From the NCBI RefSeq assembly GCF_018403225.1, contig NZ_BOSG01000003.1, positions 124,001 to 188,000 of the forward strand: a DNA stretch of 64,000 nucleotides, given 5' to 3'. This stretch comes from Paenibacillus sp. J23TS9. GTDB lineage: Bacteria > Bacillota > Bacilli > Paenibacillales > Paenibacillaceae. The notes under the pieces were generated by a model. The model worked only from the letters and a program-made list of their open reading frames with translations. It was not told where the DNA came from and did no database searches. The position numbers and the translations under genes are program-made. Of this stretch, positions 1 to 8,397 are shown piece by piece; the stretch's first letter is position 1, and the number at the start of each line of letters is the position of its first letter.

Positions 1-295
1 CGATGTAAGGAACAGCCCAGTTCTTAGCGTCATAGCCTTTGTCTTTGTAAGACAATGTGCCAGTTACTTCTTTCAGTCCAAGAAGCTTAGTGATGACTTT
101 CGCGAATTCAGCGCGAGTCATGTCTTTCTCCAGATGAGCTTGCTGATCTGGGTAACCGTTGAAGATTCCTTTAGCTTTCAGGGAATCAAATTTGTCTTGT
201 GCAGATACCGCCGTTGCGGAATCACCGAATGCTACAGATGCAAACATAGAGAATGCCATAGCTGTAGATAATGCTACTGTTAAAATTTTCTTCAT
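1..295 (-). CDS. S-layer protein, SLH domain (5' end only)
   Basis: The gene runs off the left edge, so only the first 98 codons are visible. They encode a signal peptide (MKK, then a hydrophobic core ending near AFG) followed by one SLH domain from about residue 35 (FDSLKAKGIFNGYPD, then TRAEFAKVITKLLGL). SLH domains bind pyruvylated secondary cell-wall polymer; csaB for that polymer lies at 7.3 kb. The start at 295 has the strongest Shine-Dalgarno (AAGGAGGAG, 307-315) and gives a normal signal peptide. A second in-frame ATG at 367, with its own AAAGGGGG at 378-385, would add 24 residues. Whether this is the main S-layer protein or a minor SLH protein cannot be told from the fragment. Confidence 0.85.
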   Translation of the reverse strand, partial: MKKILTVALSTAMAFSMFASVAFGDSATAVSAQDKFDSLKAKGIFNGYPDQQAHLEKDMTRAEFAKVITKLLGLKEVTGTLSYKDKGYDAKNWAVPYI

Positions 296-385
296 AACCT
301 TTTGTTCTCCTCCTTGAACTTTCATCACATTAGAGTTTTCTTTAATTGGGTAGCTCTTGTTACTCATAGTCAATGCACCCCCTTT
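295..385 (-). promoter_or_regulatory. Two in-frame translation starts, each with its own ribosome-binding site
   Basis: Upstream ATG at 367 follows AAAGGGGG (378-385). Downstream ATG at 295 follows AAGGAGGAG (307-315), which is itself read in frame as part of a V-Q-G-G-E-Q stretch. No stop codon lies between them. Confidence 0.7.
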
Positions 386-493
386 CCAGAGTTTGAGCAG
401 AGTTTCATATAAATGATGTCTGTGACGAAATCACAGAAACTGGTAAACTTGGAAATCAGCAAAAAAAGAGTAGATTCCTAATCCTACCTAAGT

Positions 494-522
494 ATTATAC
501 ATTGGGTCCCCAATGGCGTAAA
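494..522 (-). promoter_or_regulatory. Candidate sigma-A promoter for the S-layer gene with a palindrome in the spacer
   Basis: Read on the minus strand: TTTACG, 17-bp spacer, then a perfect TATAAT (494-499). The inverted repeat CATTGGG-TC-CCCAATG (500-515) fills nearly the whole spacer, where a bound regulator would block RNA polymerase. Confidence 0.4.
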
Positions 523-669
523 GAACATTTTTCTAAAATATAGACAAATTTCTTATACAGGACATTGTTGGATACACCCACTGTAATTGACTCTACATCT
601 TAGACGCGCCAGGTTTTAAAAAGTTGCACCTTTTTTAAAATAATTTCAAAATTGTTACCTGGCATTAAA

Positions 670-698
670 ATTATAACGAAACATAGCCGTTTGTACAA
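670..698 (-). promoter_or_regulatory. Candidate sigma-A promoter for the S-layer gene (distal)
   Basis: Minus-strand TTGTAC (693-698), 17-bp spacer, TATAAT (670-675). The -10 is perfect and the -35 is weak. Confidence 0.4.
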
Positions 699-754
699 GA
701 AATATCTGGTAATCAAATACCCGCGGGAACTGGAAGTTAAACAGGAACATAAAA

Positions 755-778
755 AAAGAACGCCGTTTGGCGTTCTTT
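755..778. terminator. Rho-independent terminator
   Basis: Perfect 10-bp stem AAAGAACGCC / GGCGTTCTTT with a GTTT loop and flanking A and T runs. It ends the 113-residue gene read leftwards and separates it from the S-layer promoter region. Confidence 0.85.
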
Positions 779-813
779 AATAGTAAGAAGTCTGATGTAA
801 AGGTTACAAAATA

Positions 814-1155
814 TTAACGAATTTTCATAGCCAGTTCGATGATTTGTGCACGCATCTCTGGGCTGCCGTTCAAATTTTGATACATATGCTCGATCGGCAT
901 TTTGTTCTCACGATAGGTCTTCTCATGCTTAATGGTTGTATGGGACCATTCAATAAGTTCATTTTCGGATAACATCAGTTCGTTATAGGCATCATGAAAG
1001 CCCGTCTCCAGTACAAGGCCTTCCATAACTTCTTGAGTAATCTCTCTGGTCTTGCGAGTCATCTCAATCTTTTTCTCCAATGTGCTGGCCTTATTCTCAA
1101 ATTTGGTTTTTGCTCTCATATAGTCCAACTGAGCCTTGGAATAGATCGGTTTCAT
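814..1155 (-). CDS. Conserved-looking hypothetical protein, 113 aa, likely helical
   Basis: I do not recognise this protein. It has no signal peptide or membrane segment, is rich in Lys and Glu, and has heptad-like spacing in residues 8-45, so a helical cytoplasmic protein is likely. It is a single-gene unit with its own promoter (1199-1227), a perfect palindrome at the presumed transcription start (1185-1199) and a strong terminator (755-778). The start at 1155 follows AAGGGTGAAGG. Its position between two SLH genes may be incidental. Function unknown. Confidence 0.7.
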   Translation of the reverse strand: MKPIYSKAQLDYMRAKTKFENKASTLEKKIEMTRKTREITQEVMEGLVLETGFHDAYNELMLSENELIEWSHTTIKHEKTYRENKMPIEHMYQNLNGSPEMRAQIIELAMKIR

Positions 1156-1184
1156 AAGATAGCCTTCACCCTTTAAATATAAAT

Positions 1185-1227
1185 TGTCGTACTACGACAT
1201 TGTATCCTAAACTCTGACAAATTACAA
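1185..1227 (-). promoter_or_regulatory. Promoter with operator-like palindrome for the 113-residue gene
   Basis: Minus-strand TTGTAA (1222-1227), 17-bp spacer, TACAAT (1199-1204). The perfect 7-1-7 palindrome TGTCGTA-C-TACGACA (1185-1199) lies directly downstream, at the expected transcription start. Confidence 0.55.
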
Positions 1228-1286
1228 AGACATGTAAATGGAAATCGCTAAATTCATAATAAAATAGAATATTCTGTAAATAAATA

Positions 1287-1323
1287 GATCCCTACTGTCG
1301 CAAGCACTGCGACAGTAGGGATC
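1287..1323 (-). terminator. Hairpin downstream of the 1220-aa SLH gene
   Basis: Perfect 16-bp stem (1287-1302 with 1308-1323) and a 5-nt AGCAC loop, 38 bp past the stop codon. The following T tract on the minus strand is broken (TATTTATTTA), so it may act as a terminator or as a 3' stabilising hairpin. Confidence 0.65.
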
Positions 1324-1361
1324 ACAATAAAGCTTTTCGGTTTCCTTCTATAATAGAACGT

Positions 1362-4300
1362 CTACAGCTTCTTCATCTTCGTCATAACACGCTTGGCAAT
1401 GACCGCACCATCTGCTCTGTTGAGCTTGGCATTCGGATCAAAGCGGTAGGTTACCTTCTTCTGTCCTTGCAGCAGCTTATTCGGGATGCCCGTAATAATA
1501 CCCGCTTTAGTTACGGCAAGAATCGATGTAATCGAATAAGGGGAACTGATCGTGTTAGCGTCTGTAAAGGATTTTTGCAGCGCAGCCAGATCCTTATCCT
1601 GCTGTCCGAGCTTCAGGTTCATGGCTCTTGCCACCATATTCGCTGCTTCTTCGCGCGATAATGCCGCATTCGGTGAGAAGACTCTTGGTGCGATACCGCG
1701 AATGATACCTTTTTTAACGGCCGTTTCAATATAACGGTAATCCCATCTGTAATCGCCGTATTTCGGAACATCTCCAAAGGTCAGGTTATTCGGATCATAG
1801 TCCAAAGGAATATCCAGCATCTTCACGAGCATGGTAGCGAATTCGCCGCGGCTTAGTTCACCATACACGTTAAACTGGTTGGAATCCTTCGGGTTCATAA
1901 TTCCTTTCGCAAGCATGAGCTCCAGATCCGGACGGGCTGTCGGATGCGCCACAATGTCATCGTAGCTGTAACGAAGACTCATAACGGCATAATAACCAAA
2001 TCCATCAAAGGTTGAGGTTATGGTCTTTTTACCCGTGTTCACTTTACCGCCCATATTTACCCATGAAGTGCCGTCATTCTTCCAGATCGAGATCCCTTCG
2101 GATGCTGCATTCGTGAGATTCGAATCATACGACAAGGTAATGGTGCCTTGCTGAGTAGGCTCTAACCATTTTCCCAGATGGTTGCCGAAGAATTCATTAT
2201 TCTTCTTGTATGGGTGAGTCGCTACCACGGTTTCAAAATCTGTCGTCAATAGCGGCTGCTTAAAGTACCCCGGATCGATCCAGTACATGTTGGAGGCATA
2301 TCCAAAATGCTGCTTCGGAATAAGTAACGTTGCTGCATAGCTGTTGGCATCAATTCGAACAAGCTTGCCATCCTGATACACATTTCCTTCTTTTTCACCC
2401 ACCGGATTATACAGCTTCACCGTACGTCCATCCTGAGGATCGGCGATGCCGAGCAGAATATTCTGACTGTCAAACAAATTGATCGTTGGTGTATTCGAAG
2501 AACCTGGTGACGGCGTTGCGTCACGAAGCATCGTGCCTTTCGGGAATTGAATCGTTACATCCCCTTTAAAGGCGGTCAATTTGCCTGAGGTTGTCAGCTT
2601 CGTCTTAAATTGGGCTCCTTGAATGACTTCATCGGAATACGTCACATCAAAAGATCCATTAATTTTTTGCGTTCCCTGAACTACCGTAAACTTAATGGTA
2701 TTCTTGCCTTTTTTCAATCCATCCAGTTCAAGGCGGAAGATGTCCTGCTCGCCTTTGACCATCGGGGTTTTGCCAAGCAGAACCTGGTCGGCTCCATCGG
2801 CTTTGATACTGACATCCATAAAGTTCTGTTTGATTACGCTCTCGTTCGGCAGCTTAGGCGACAGAATCACGTAAGGCGAAAGCTCCCGCGTAATTTGCAA
2901 AGTTTGAGAGACGGATGCCGCTCCCAGTCTTGCCTGAACGACAATGGATTTAAGCCCGGTCTTCGGAAGCGCAATATTGTCGAGCGTAAACTGATAACCG
3001 GTTAACCCTATTTTTACCGCATGCAATGCTCCATAATCATTACCGTCGGCATCTTTGCTCTTCCATTCATCGGTGCTGCCTACTCGATTGGAAACGACTA
3101 ACTGCTTGCCGTCCACCATCACAACCACTTCTTCGGTGTTTGTGACAACGAATTGAATATCTGCATTTGTCTCATAGGTAGAGTACTGAAGATTCGCTGT
3201 CGGCTTAAATAATTGATCTGTATCCTTAGTCTGACCAACCGGAAGCGGCTTAAGCCCGTCTACGGCCGGAAGATTGTCAGGGAACAGATATACCGTAATA
3301 TTCGTGGATACCGGAATTCCATTGGCTGTGCCCGAAATGCTGATTTTGTTCGGACCGCCAACCAGCTTCATGCTGTCGCCCGTAACCCCAATATTAAATT
3401 TAAAGTCCGTGTCTACTGTAAGGGTTTGGGTATTCCCGTTAATCGATAATTGAAGTTTATCCTTGTCGGCCGTTGTAAAGTTGACTAACCGGCCTTTGAT
3501 CTCCGTGAATTGATTGACGTTTGTGAACACCTGGTTGTTATAAATGTTTGTCAATTCGATAAATGGAGCTGAAATATAGTTAATGGCAAACTGCTTATGA
3601 TCTTCCTCATAGCCATCGGAATTTTTCACCGAAAATTTCAGGATTTGCTCTCCCGCAGGCAGTCCAGTAATTTTGTACACTTTATAACCGGACTGATCTG
3701 TAAATTCTTCTTTCGTCAGGGACCCGGACTCGGCACCCTTTTGAAGCGATGAAATACTTACATCCTTCGCTGCAGAAGCATCATTCGTTTTCACCTTGAT
3801 CCACACGGGCAGTTCAAACAGGTTCCCCTCCGTAAATTGCGCGCTTGAAGTATAGGACACTTTATTACCGGAGGCTGTAACGCTGTATAGCTGTTCAATA
3901 CCTGTGATATAAGCAGTCGCGTCCTTATGATAGGTAAATTTCAAAGGAAGAACGTCCATCGTTCCATAAGAAATATTGTTATAAAAAATCGAGTAGTCTC
4001 CACTTTGGGTAAGTTTAACATTGTTAACTGTTACGTAATCAAATACGACCGAAGAACCCAAAACGGTTTTATTCGTAATATTCGCTTTTGAGGTGAACTC
4101 TATTCCTGTAGTCGCACCTGTGCTGATTGATACGTCAAAGTCTTTAGGATCAACAGGTGGTGTCGTCGGATTCGAGGGATTATTAAATATGATTGAACCG
4201 CTAAGTTTCCCTTCGACAGTCCCGCTTAATATTACGCCGTCATCGACCTTAGTCGAGCCAATGACCGTATTATACGGGGTCCCTATTTCTTCTGGAGCAT

Positions 4301-5024
4301 AGATCACTTCACGGCTCACGCTGTATGTATGAGTGCCCATGTCCGTGATGGCTACAAAATTCAGCTTGTTCAATCCCGGGTTCAGCTTAATGTCATTTAA
4401 AATGAATGTAGCGCTTCCCCCATTGTACATTTTCGTGTTATTGACCATAACCTCCACAGCGTTAGGCGCTTGCAGCATGAGGGTCAGGTTGGCATTATGG
4501 ACAATCGTCTGCTTGTCTTCCGTTAATGGCGTTCCATCCGGAAGCTTGATGTCATAGATGGCCGGAACGTTCGAGAAGTTAACGTAAGCAGCTCCGCTCG
4601 CCTTGCTTCCGTTCCCGGTCATACCGGATACCGTGATACGATTAAGCCCTTGGGAAAGCTTAATTCCCGGGAAAGTAAAGTTCTTCTCATTCTCGACGAT
4701 CGGCTTCACATCTGCACCGTTCATCCCGGGAATGACTTTATCACCGATCAATGAATCCACTTGGAATGAAATGCTGTCAGCGGATACCCCGTTAAAGCTG
4801 CCTTCCAGATCCACGGTTTCGCTGTTAACCATCGTTGGAGAGGATTGATCCGTACTGAATTTCTTAAATTGAAAGTATTGGCCTGCAACCGGATCGGAAG
4901 CTGCCTTTACAAGTCCTGGCGGAAAGAACGACACAATCAGTACCGCTGTCAGCATTATGCTAAATATGGCTCTAAGTCGGCTAGACACAAAAGCTTCCCC
5001 CTTACGTTTTCCAGAGAATTTCAA
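1362..5024 (-). CDS. Large secreted protein with three C-terminal SLH domains
   Basis: This is a 1220-residue surface protein. Residues 1-41 form a signal peptide (basic start, hydrophobic core around 19-37, cleavage near VKAA-SD). Residues about 45-1000 are a long beta-rich region with repeated Ig/Big-like patterns (for example GLNRITVSG and GLNKLNFV). The last 200 residues hold three SLH motifs starting near YSYDDIVAHP, TFGDVPKYGD and SFTDANTISS, with the TRAE-like signatures LSRGEFATML, LSREEAANMV and LNRADGAVI. Such domains anchor the protein to pyruvylated cell-wall polymer. The tagO-tagA-csaB genes just upstream make that polymer and its pyruvyl group. The ectodomain substrate is not evident. 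Confidence 0.85.
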   Translation of the reverse strand: MKFSGKRKGEAFVSSRLRAIFSIMLTAVLIVSFFPPGLVKAASDPVAGQYFQFKKFSTDQSSPTMVNSETVDLEGSFNGVSADSISFQVDSLIGDKVIPGMNGADVKPIVENEKNFTFPGIKLSQGLNRITVSGMTGNGSKASGAAYVNFSNVPAIYDIKLPDGTPLTEDKQTIVHNANLTLMLQAPNAVEVMVNNTKMYNGGSATFILNDIKLNPGLNKLNFVAITDMGTHTYSVSREVIYAPEEIGTPYNTVIGSTKVDDGVILSGTVEGKLSGSIIFNNPSNPTTPPVDPKDFDVSISTGATTGIEFTSKANITNKTVLGSSVVFDYVTVNNVKLTQSGDYSIFYNNISYGTMDVLPLKFTYHKDATAYITGIEQLYSVTASGNKVSYTSSAQFTEGNLFELPVWIKVKTNDASAAKDVSISSLQKGAESGSLTKEEFTDQSGYKVYKITGLPAGEQILKFSVKNSDGYEEDHKQFAINYISAPFIELTNIYNNQVFTNVNQFTEIKGRLVNFTTADKDKLQLSINGNTQTLTVDTDFKFNIGVTGDSMKLVGGPNKISISGTANGIPVSTNITVYLFPDNLPAVDGLKPLPVGQTKDTDQLFKPTANLQYSTYETNADIQFVVTNTEEVVVMVDGKQLVVSNRVGSTDEWKSKDADGNDYGALHAVKIGLTGYQFTLDNIALPKTGLKSIVVQARLGAASVSQTLQITRELSPYVILSPKLPNESVIKQNFMDVSIKADGADQVLLGKTPMVKGEQDIFRLELDGLKKGKNTIKFTVVQGTQKINGSFDVTYSDEVIQGAQFKTKLTTSGKLTAFKGDVTIQFPKGTMLRDATPSPGSSNTPTINLFDSQNILLGIADPQDGRTVKLYNPVGEKEGNVYQDGKLVRIDANSYAATLLIPKQHFGYASNMYWIDPGYFKQPLLTTDFETVVATHPYKKNNEFFGNHLGKWLEPTQQGTITLSYDSNLTNAASEGISIWKNDGTSWVNMGGKVNTGKKTITSTFDGFGYYAVMSLRYSYDDIVAHPTARPDLELMLAKGIMNPKDSNQFNVYGELSRGEFATMLVKMLDIPLDYDPNNLTFGDVPKYGDYRWDYRYIETAVKKGIIRGIAPRVFSPNAALSREEAANMVARAMNLKLGQQDKDLAALQKSFTDANTISSPYSITSILAVTKAGIITGIPNKLLQGQKKVTYRFDPNAKLNRADGAVIAKRVMTKMKKL

Positions 5025-5107
5025 TTCTTTACCTCCTATTCAAGTCTGAACTTATTCACATATCCCTTTTATCGGCCCCAACCACCCATTTTTTTAGAAA
5101 AAACCAT

Positions 5108-5138
5108 AAAAAAACCCGTCCAATAAATGGATGGGTTT
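5108..5138 (-). terminator. Rho-independent terminator after tagO
   Basis: 11-bp stem (5112-5122 with 5128-5138, one G-T wobble), ATAAA loop, followed on the minus strand by a T7 tract (5108-5114). Confidence 0.85.
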
Positions 5139-5192
5139 GTAAAATTTATATTTTATGAAATTCTTATAAGTTCCGTCTTGCATTATAAATCT

Positions 5193-6338
5193 CTAAAGCT
5201 TGGAACTGCGTTCCTCGCCAACCTTCATTCGCAGCCTTGCAATCAAATCCAGAATCGGACGCTTCGTCTTGCCGACAAGGCCGATCACTTCCGCGCCGAT
5301 CTGCAGGAAGAACATCATCACGCAGATCACAACGAAGGTGACCCAATTCGCTTCATACATCGCGGCGGAGGACTGAATGACTGCCAGGACACCGAAGAAA
5401 GCGGCGATGCCGTACACGATGAGAACAGACTGGCGGTGGCTGAAGCCAATTTCCCGCAGGCAGTGATGCAGGTGGCCCTTGTCCGGAGCGAAGATCGGTT
5501 TCTTCTGAATCCAGCGGCGCACGATCGCAAAGAACGTGTCCGAGAGGGGTACGCCGATAATAATCAGCGGAGTAATAAAGGATACAATCGCAATCTGCTT
5601 AAATCCGAGCATGGACAGCATCGCCAGGCAGAAGCCCAGGAACAGCGAGCCTGTGTCGCCCATGAATATCTGTGCCGGATGAAAGTTAAAGAACAGGAAT
5701 CCAAGAATCGCTCCAAGGAGCAAGAGACATACCAGCGCTACCGTCAGGTTGCCCATCAGGAGCGACATCACGAGGATCGTGCCAATCGCGATGCCGGATA
5801 CGCCGGCGGCCAGACCGTCCAGCCCATCGATCAGGTTGATGGCGTTCGTCACGCCGACAATCCAGAAGATGGTGAGCGGAATCGCAATCCAGTTCTCCAG
5901 AGACGAATACGTATCATTAAAAGGTATATTCACAAAATCAACTTTGATGTCAAATCCGAATACGACGACGGATGCGGCGATGATCTGACCGAGCAACTTC
6001 ACCTTGGCAGACAGTTCAAAACGGTCATCCAGGGCGCCGGTCAAGACGATCAGCGAGCCGCCAATCAAAAAGGCTTTAATAAAGTTCGTATCCCGAATGG
6101 AAAAATGATCCGCGACAAATGGTAGGATGGCAAACATGGACAGCATAAATGCCAGATATATCGCCAATCCACCAAGCCGGGGCATGATTCTCGTATGCAC
6201 TTTTCGGGCGTTCGGGACATCGACGGCGCCGATCTTAATCGCAAATTTTTTCACCAGCGGCGTTAGCAGCAGTGCCAAGGCTAATGACACAATACATCCG
6301 ATGATGGCTATCATTAACATGTTTCGTTCAACCCCCAT
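5193..6338 (-). CDS. tagO: Undecaprenyl-phosphate GlcNAc-1-phosphate transferase (TagO/WecA family)
   Basis: This polytopic membrane enzyme transfers GlcNAc-1-phosphate from UDP-GlcNAc to undecaprenyl phosphate, the first step of secondary cell-wall polymer or teichoic acid synthesis. Family motifs are present: DVPNARKVHTR near residue 40, the DD pair at 104-105, NLIDGLDG at 168-175, FMGDTGS near 225 and the HLHH motif at 289-292. About ten hydrophobic segments are visible, and 381 aa is normal. Either ATG at 6338 or the one at 6320 (after GGGGGTTG) could be the start. It is followed by a terminator and lies downstream of tagA and csaB on the same strand. Confidence 0.9.
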   Translation of the reverse strand: MGVERNMLMIAIIGCIVSLALALLLTPLVKKFAIKIGAVDVPNARKVHTRIMPRLGGLAIYLAFMLSMFAILPFVADHFSIRDTNFIKAFLIGGSLIVLTGALDDRFELSAKVKLLGQIIAASVVVFGFDIKVDFVNIPFNDTYSSLENWIAIPLTIFWIVGVTNAINLIDGLDGLAAGVSGIAIGTILVMSLLMGNLTVALVCLLLLGAILGFLFFNFHPAQIFMGDTGSLFLGFCLAMLSMLGFKQIAIVSFITPLIIIGVPLSDTFFAIVRRWIQKKPIFAPDKGHLHHCLREIGFSHRQSVLIVYGIAAFFGVLAVIQSSAAMYEANWVTFVVICVMMFFLQIGAEVIGLVGKTKRPILDLIARLRMKVGEERSSKL

Positions 6339-6433
6339 TTTCTTTACCGGATTGAATTATACTCTCATCAAAAAATAAAACCAATCCTGTTATTCAGCAA
6401 AATATCGGGTTTTTGCGTCTCATTTCAGTCATT

Positions 6434-7198
6434 TTATCTGGGTTTTGTCATGTTTTCTTTATCACGCACCACTTTAAGTACGAATTTCGGCAGCGCAAGC
6501 ATTCTTCCAGCCCTTGTTGGCTCCTTCAGAAGACGGTACAGCCATTCGGCACGAAGTTTTTGAAATAATTTCGGTGCCCGCTTGGACTTGCCCGATATGA
6601 CATCAAAGCTTCCGCCGACGCCCATCATCAGGGGAACACCCAGCTGTTCCTTATAGCGAGCAATCCAAGGTTCCTGCGTATCCGCCGCACGTGCAACGAA
6701 CAGAATATCCGGAGCCGCCTTGCGAATGTCGGCGATCACTTCCGCATCCTGATCTGGCTTAAAATAGCCATCACGAAATCCCGAGATTTCGACACCCGGA
6801 TACTGCAAATGTAACCTTTCTGCCGTCGCTTGAATCACTTCCGGCGTAGAACCGAGCAAATATACTTTCCAGTGGTAGTCTTCTCCGGCCCTCATTAACT
6901 CATGCAGAAGGTCAAATCCGGCAACGCGCTCCGCAACAGGCGTTTCTGTTCTTGCTGCTGCCCATACCACTCCGGTACCATCTGGTACCAGAAGCTCTGC
7001 TTCCCGCATGATCTTCATGTACTCCGGCTCCTCCAGAGCCTTCATCACCATGATCGGGTTCGCCGTAATGACCTGAAAAGGTCTGCGTTCTTCGGATTGT
7101 ATAACACGGGTTATATACTTTACTGTGTCCTCCATGCCCAATCTGCTTACCTGCAGACCGTACATGGAAACCGTAGGCACTTGTTCTAATGAATTCAC
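6434..7198 (-). CDS. tagA: WecG/TagA/CpsF-family glycosyltransferase
   Basis: This family adds N-acetylmannosamine from UDP-ManNAc to GlcNAc-PP-undecaprenol, the second step after TagO. The 254-aa protein shows TANP (45-48), VPDGTGVVWA (71-80, including the presumed catalytic Asp) and ERVAGFDLL (90-98), all typical. The start is GTG with AAGGTGAT at normal spacing. wecB at 29.6 kb makes the UDP-ManNAc donor. It sits directly downstream of csaB, separated by a hairpin at 7230-7275. Confidence 0.88.
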   Translation of the reverse strand: MNSLEQVPTVSMYGLQVSRLGMEDTVKYITRVIQSEERRPFQVITANPIMVMKALEEPEYMKIMREAELLVPDGTGVVWAAARTETPVAERVAGFDLLHELMRAGEDYHWKVYLLGSTPEVIQATAERLHLQYPGVEISGFRDGYFKPDQDAEVIADIRKAAPDILFVARAADTQEPWIARYKEQLGVPLMMGVGGSFDVISGKSKRAPKLFQKLRAEWLYRLLKEPTRAGRMLALPKFVLKVVRDKENMTKPR

Positions 7199-7229
7199 GC
7201 TTCTATCACCTTATCCTTTGCTGCTATAT

Positions 7230-7275
7230 AAAATGAACTAAAGAAAAGATGAAGCGTAAAGCTTTAGTTCATTTT
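7230..7275 (-). repeat. 14-bp inverted repeat overlapping the end of csaB
   Basis: AAAATGAACTAAAG (7230-7243) pairs perfectly with CTTTAGTTCATTTT (7262-7275), leaving an 18-nt loop. One arm contains the csaB stop codon. It could be a weak terminator or a processing site between csaB and tagA; only a short T4 follows. Confidence 0.6.
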
Positions 7276-8397
7276 AAATAAAAAATCAATGATATGCTGC
7301 GCAGGCGCCTGGGCTTCCTGCTTCAGCTTGTCGATACGCGGCTTACCCGCTTCCTTCCAAGCCTCTGCGCCGGTCAGGAGACGGGAAATTTCTGCCGTCA
7401 GCTTCCCGGGGTCAAGCGAGCTGCTTGTTCCAACAGGCGTTATATCCAGTCTTTTCAAAAAGTGATCGATCTTCGGATCATAGGAAACGCCGATCAGCGG
7501 GACAAGCTGGTTGGCGGCATAGATCAGACTGTGGAGTCTCATCCCAATCACGAGATCGCATTGCCCCACCTCCGCCAGCATCTGCCGGGGAAGGACAGCC
7601 TCCCTGCATACCGACACCTTGCTTCCACCGGAAGCAATATCACCGAGCTGCCCAATGATTTCCTGGGAGGCTTTCTCGTCGCCAGGAAAGTGAAAAGGCA
7701 GAAATCGGAGATGCGCCGGCTGCTTCTCGCAGAATGCGCGAAGACCTTCCGCAATCCCTTGTAATTCTCTGCGCTCCGGGTCCCAGTAACGGACGGAAAT
7801 ACCGATAACAGGCAGCTGTTGATCCGCATCAGGAGCTATGGAAGCAGCGTTCTCCGATTCAGGGGTCAGCCCCATGACGGGATCGGGTACCACCTGGATG
7901 CGGCTGCTCTGCAGCCCCATGCTTTGCAGCAGCTCTGCGGACTGCACATCACGCACCGAAATGTATTCACATTTTTTAAAGGCATTTTTGATCAACGGAT
8001 TAAACAGCTTCCGGTTCACGGGACCAACACCCTGGGAGTACACAAACACAGGCTTGTTCATCCACTGGGCCAGCTTGATCACACCCAGATAGTAAGGAAT
8101 GGTCTTCGGGCTGGTCGCATCCTGCAAAAGACTTCCGCCACCGCTGATCAAACCGCTGCTGTTCTTAAGAGCTTGTCTCACTTCACCCAATTTCATGCGG
8201 TGAACCGCCTGCACACCGTAGGTGGAGGTGGTCCATTCCGGATCGATGGAGAGCACGACAGGGTTAATCTGAACCCCTGCCTGCTTCCCCTTCTCTTCTA
8301 GAGCCGTCAATATGGACTGGAGCACAGCCTCATCGCCGCTGTTCTTAAAGCCGTAATAACCCGAGATGACTATTGTCTTTTGAGGAGAGGTGACCAT
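7264..8397 (-). CDS. csaB: Polysaccharide pyruvyl transferase CsaB
   Basis: CsaB transfers a ketal pyruvate from phosphoenolpyruvate to the secondary cell-wall polymer, creating the ligand for SLH domains. The 377-aa product begins MVTSPQKTI and has the family start GYYGFKNSGDEA, then SGGGSLLQD and IGMRLHSLIYA, as expected for this GT-B-like fold. I prefer the ATG at 8397, preceded by AGAAGGGTG, over an in-frame ATG at 8427 that lacks a ribosome-binding site. The gene overlaps the end of the upstream DUF5693 gene by 28 bp, which suggests translational coupling. Two SLH genes lie within 8 kb. Confidence 0.92.
   Translation of the reverse strand: MVTSPQKTIVISGYYGFKNSGDEAVLQSILTALEEKGKQAGVQINPVVLSIDPEWTTSTYGVQAVHRMKLGEVRQALKNSSGLISGGGSLLQDATSPKTIPYYLGVIKLAQWMNKPVFVYSQGVGPVNRKLFNPLIKNAFKKCEYISVRDVQSAELLQSMGLQSSRIQVVPDPVMGLTPESENAASIAPDADQQLPVIGISVRYWDPERRELQGIAEGLRAFCEKQPAHLRFLPFHFPGDEKASQEIIGQLGDIASGGSKVSVCREAVLPRQMLAEVGQCDLVIGMRLHSLIYAANQLVPLIGVSYDPKIDHFLKRLDITPVGTSSSLDPGKLTAEISRLLTGAEAWKEAGKPRIDKLKQEAQAPAQHIIDFLFKMN

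Larger units (their letters stand above)
386..754. other. Long untranslated leader and promoter region of the S-layer gene
   Basis: No convincing gene lies in this AT-rich stretch. It holds at least two sigma-A-like promoter candidates pointing at the S-layer gene (670-698 and 494-522) and a perfect CATTGGG-TC-CCCAATG inverted repeat at 500-515. A leader of 120-300 nt is implied, as is common for highly expressed surface-protein genes. Confidence 0.6.

Noticed and set aside
5127..6125. A 332-codon plus-strand frame opposite tagO
   Set aside because: tagO has all family motifs; the opposite frame is Asp/Arg/Gln/His-rich noise.
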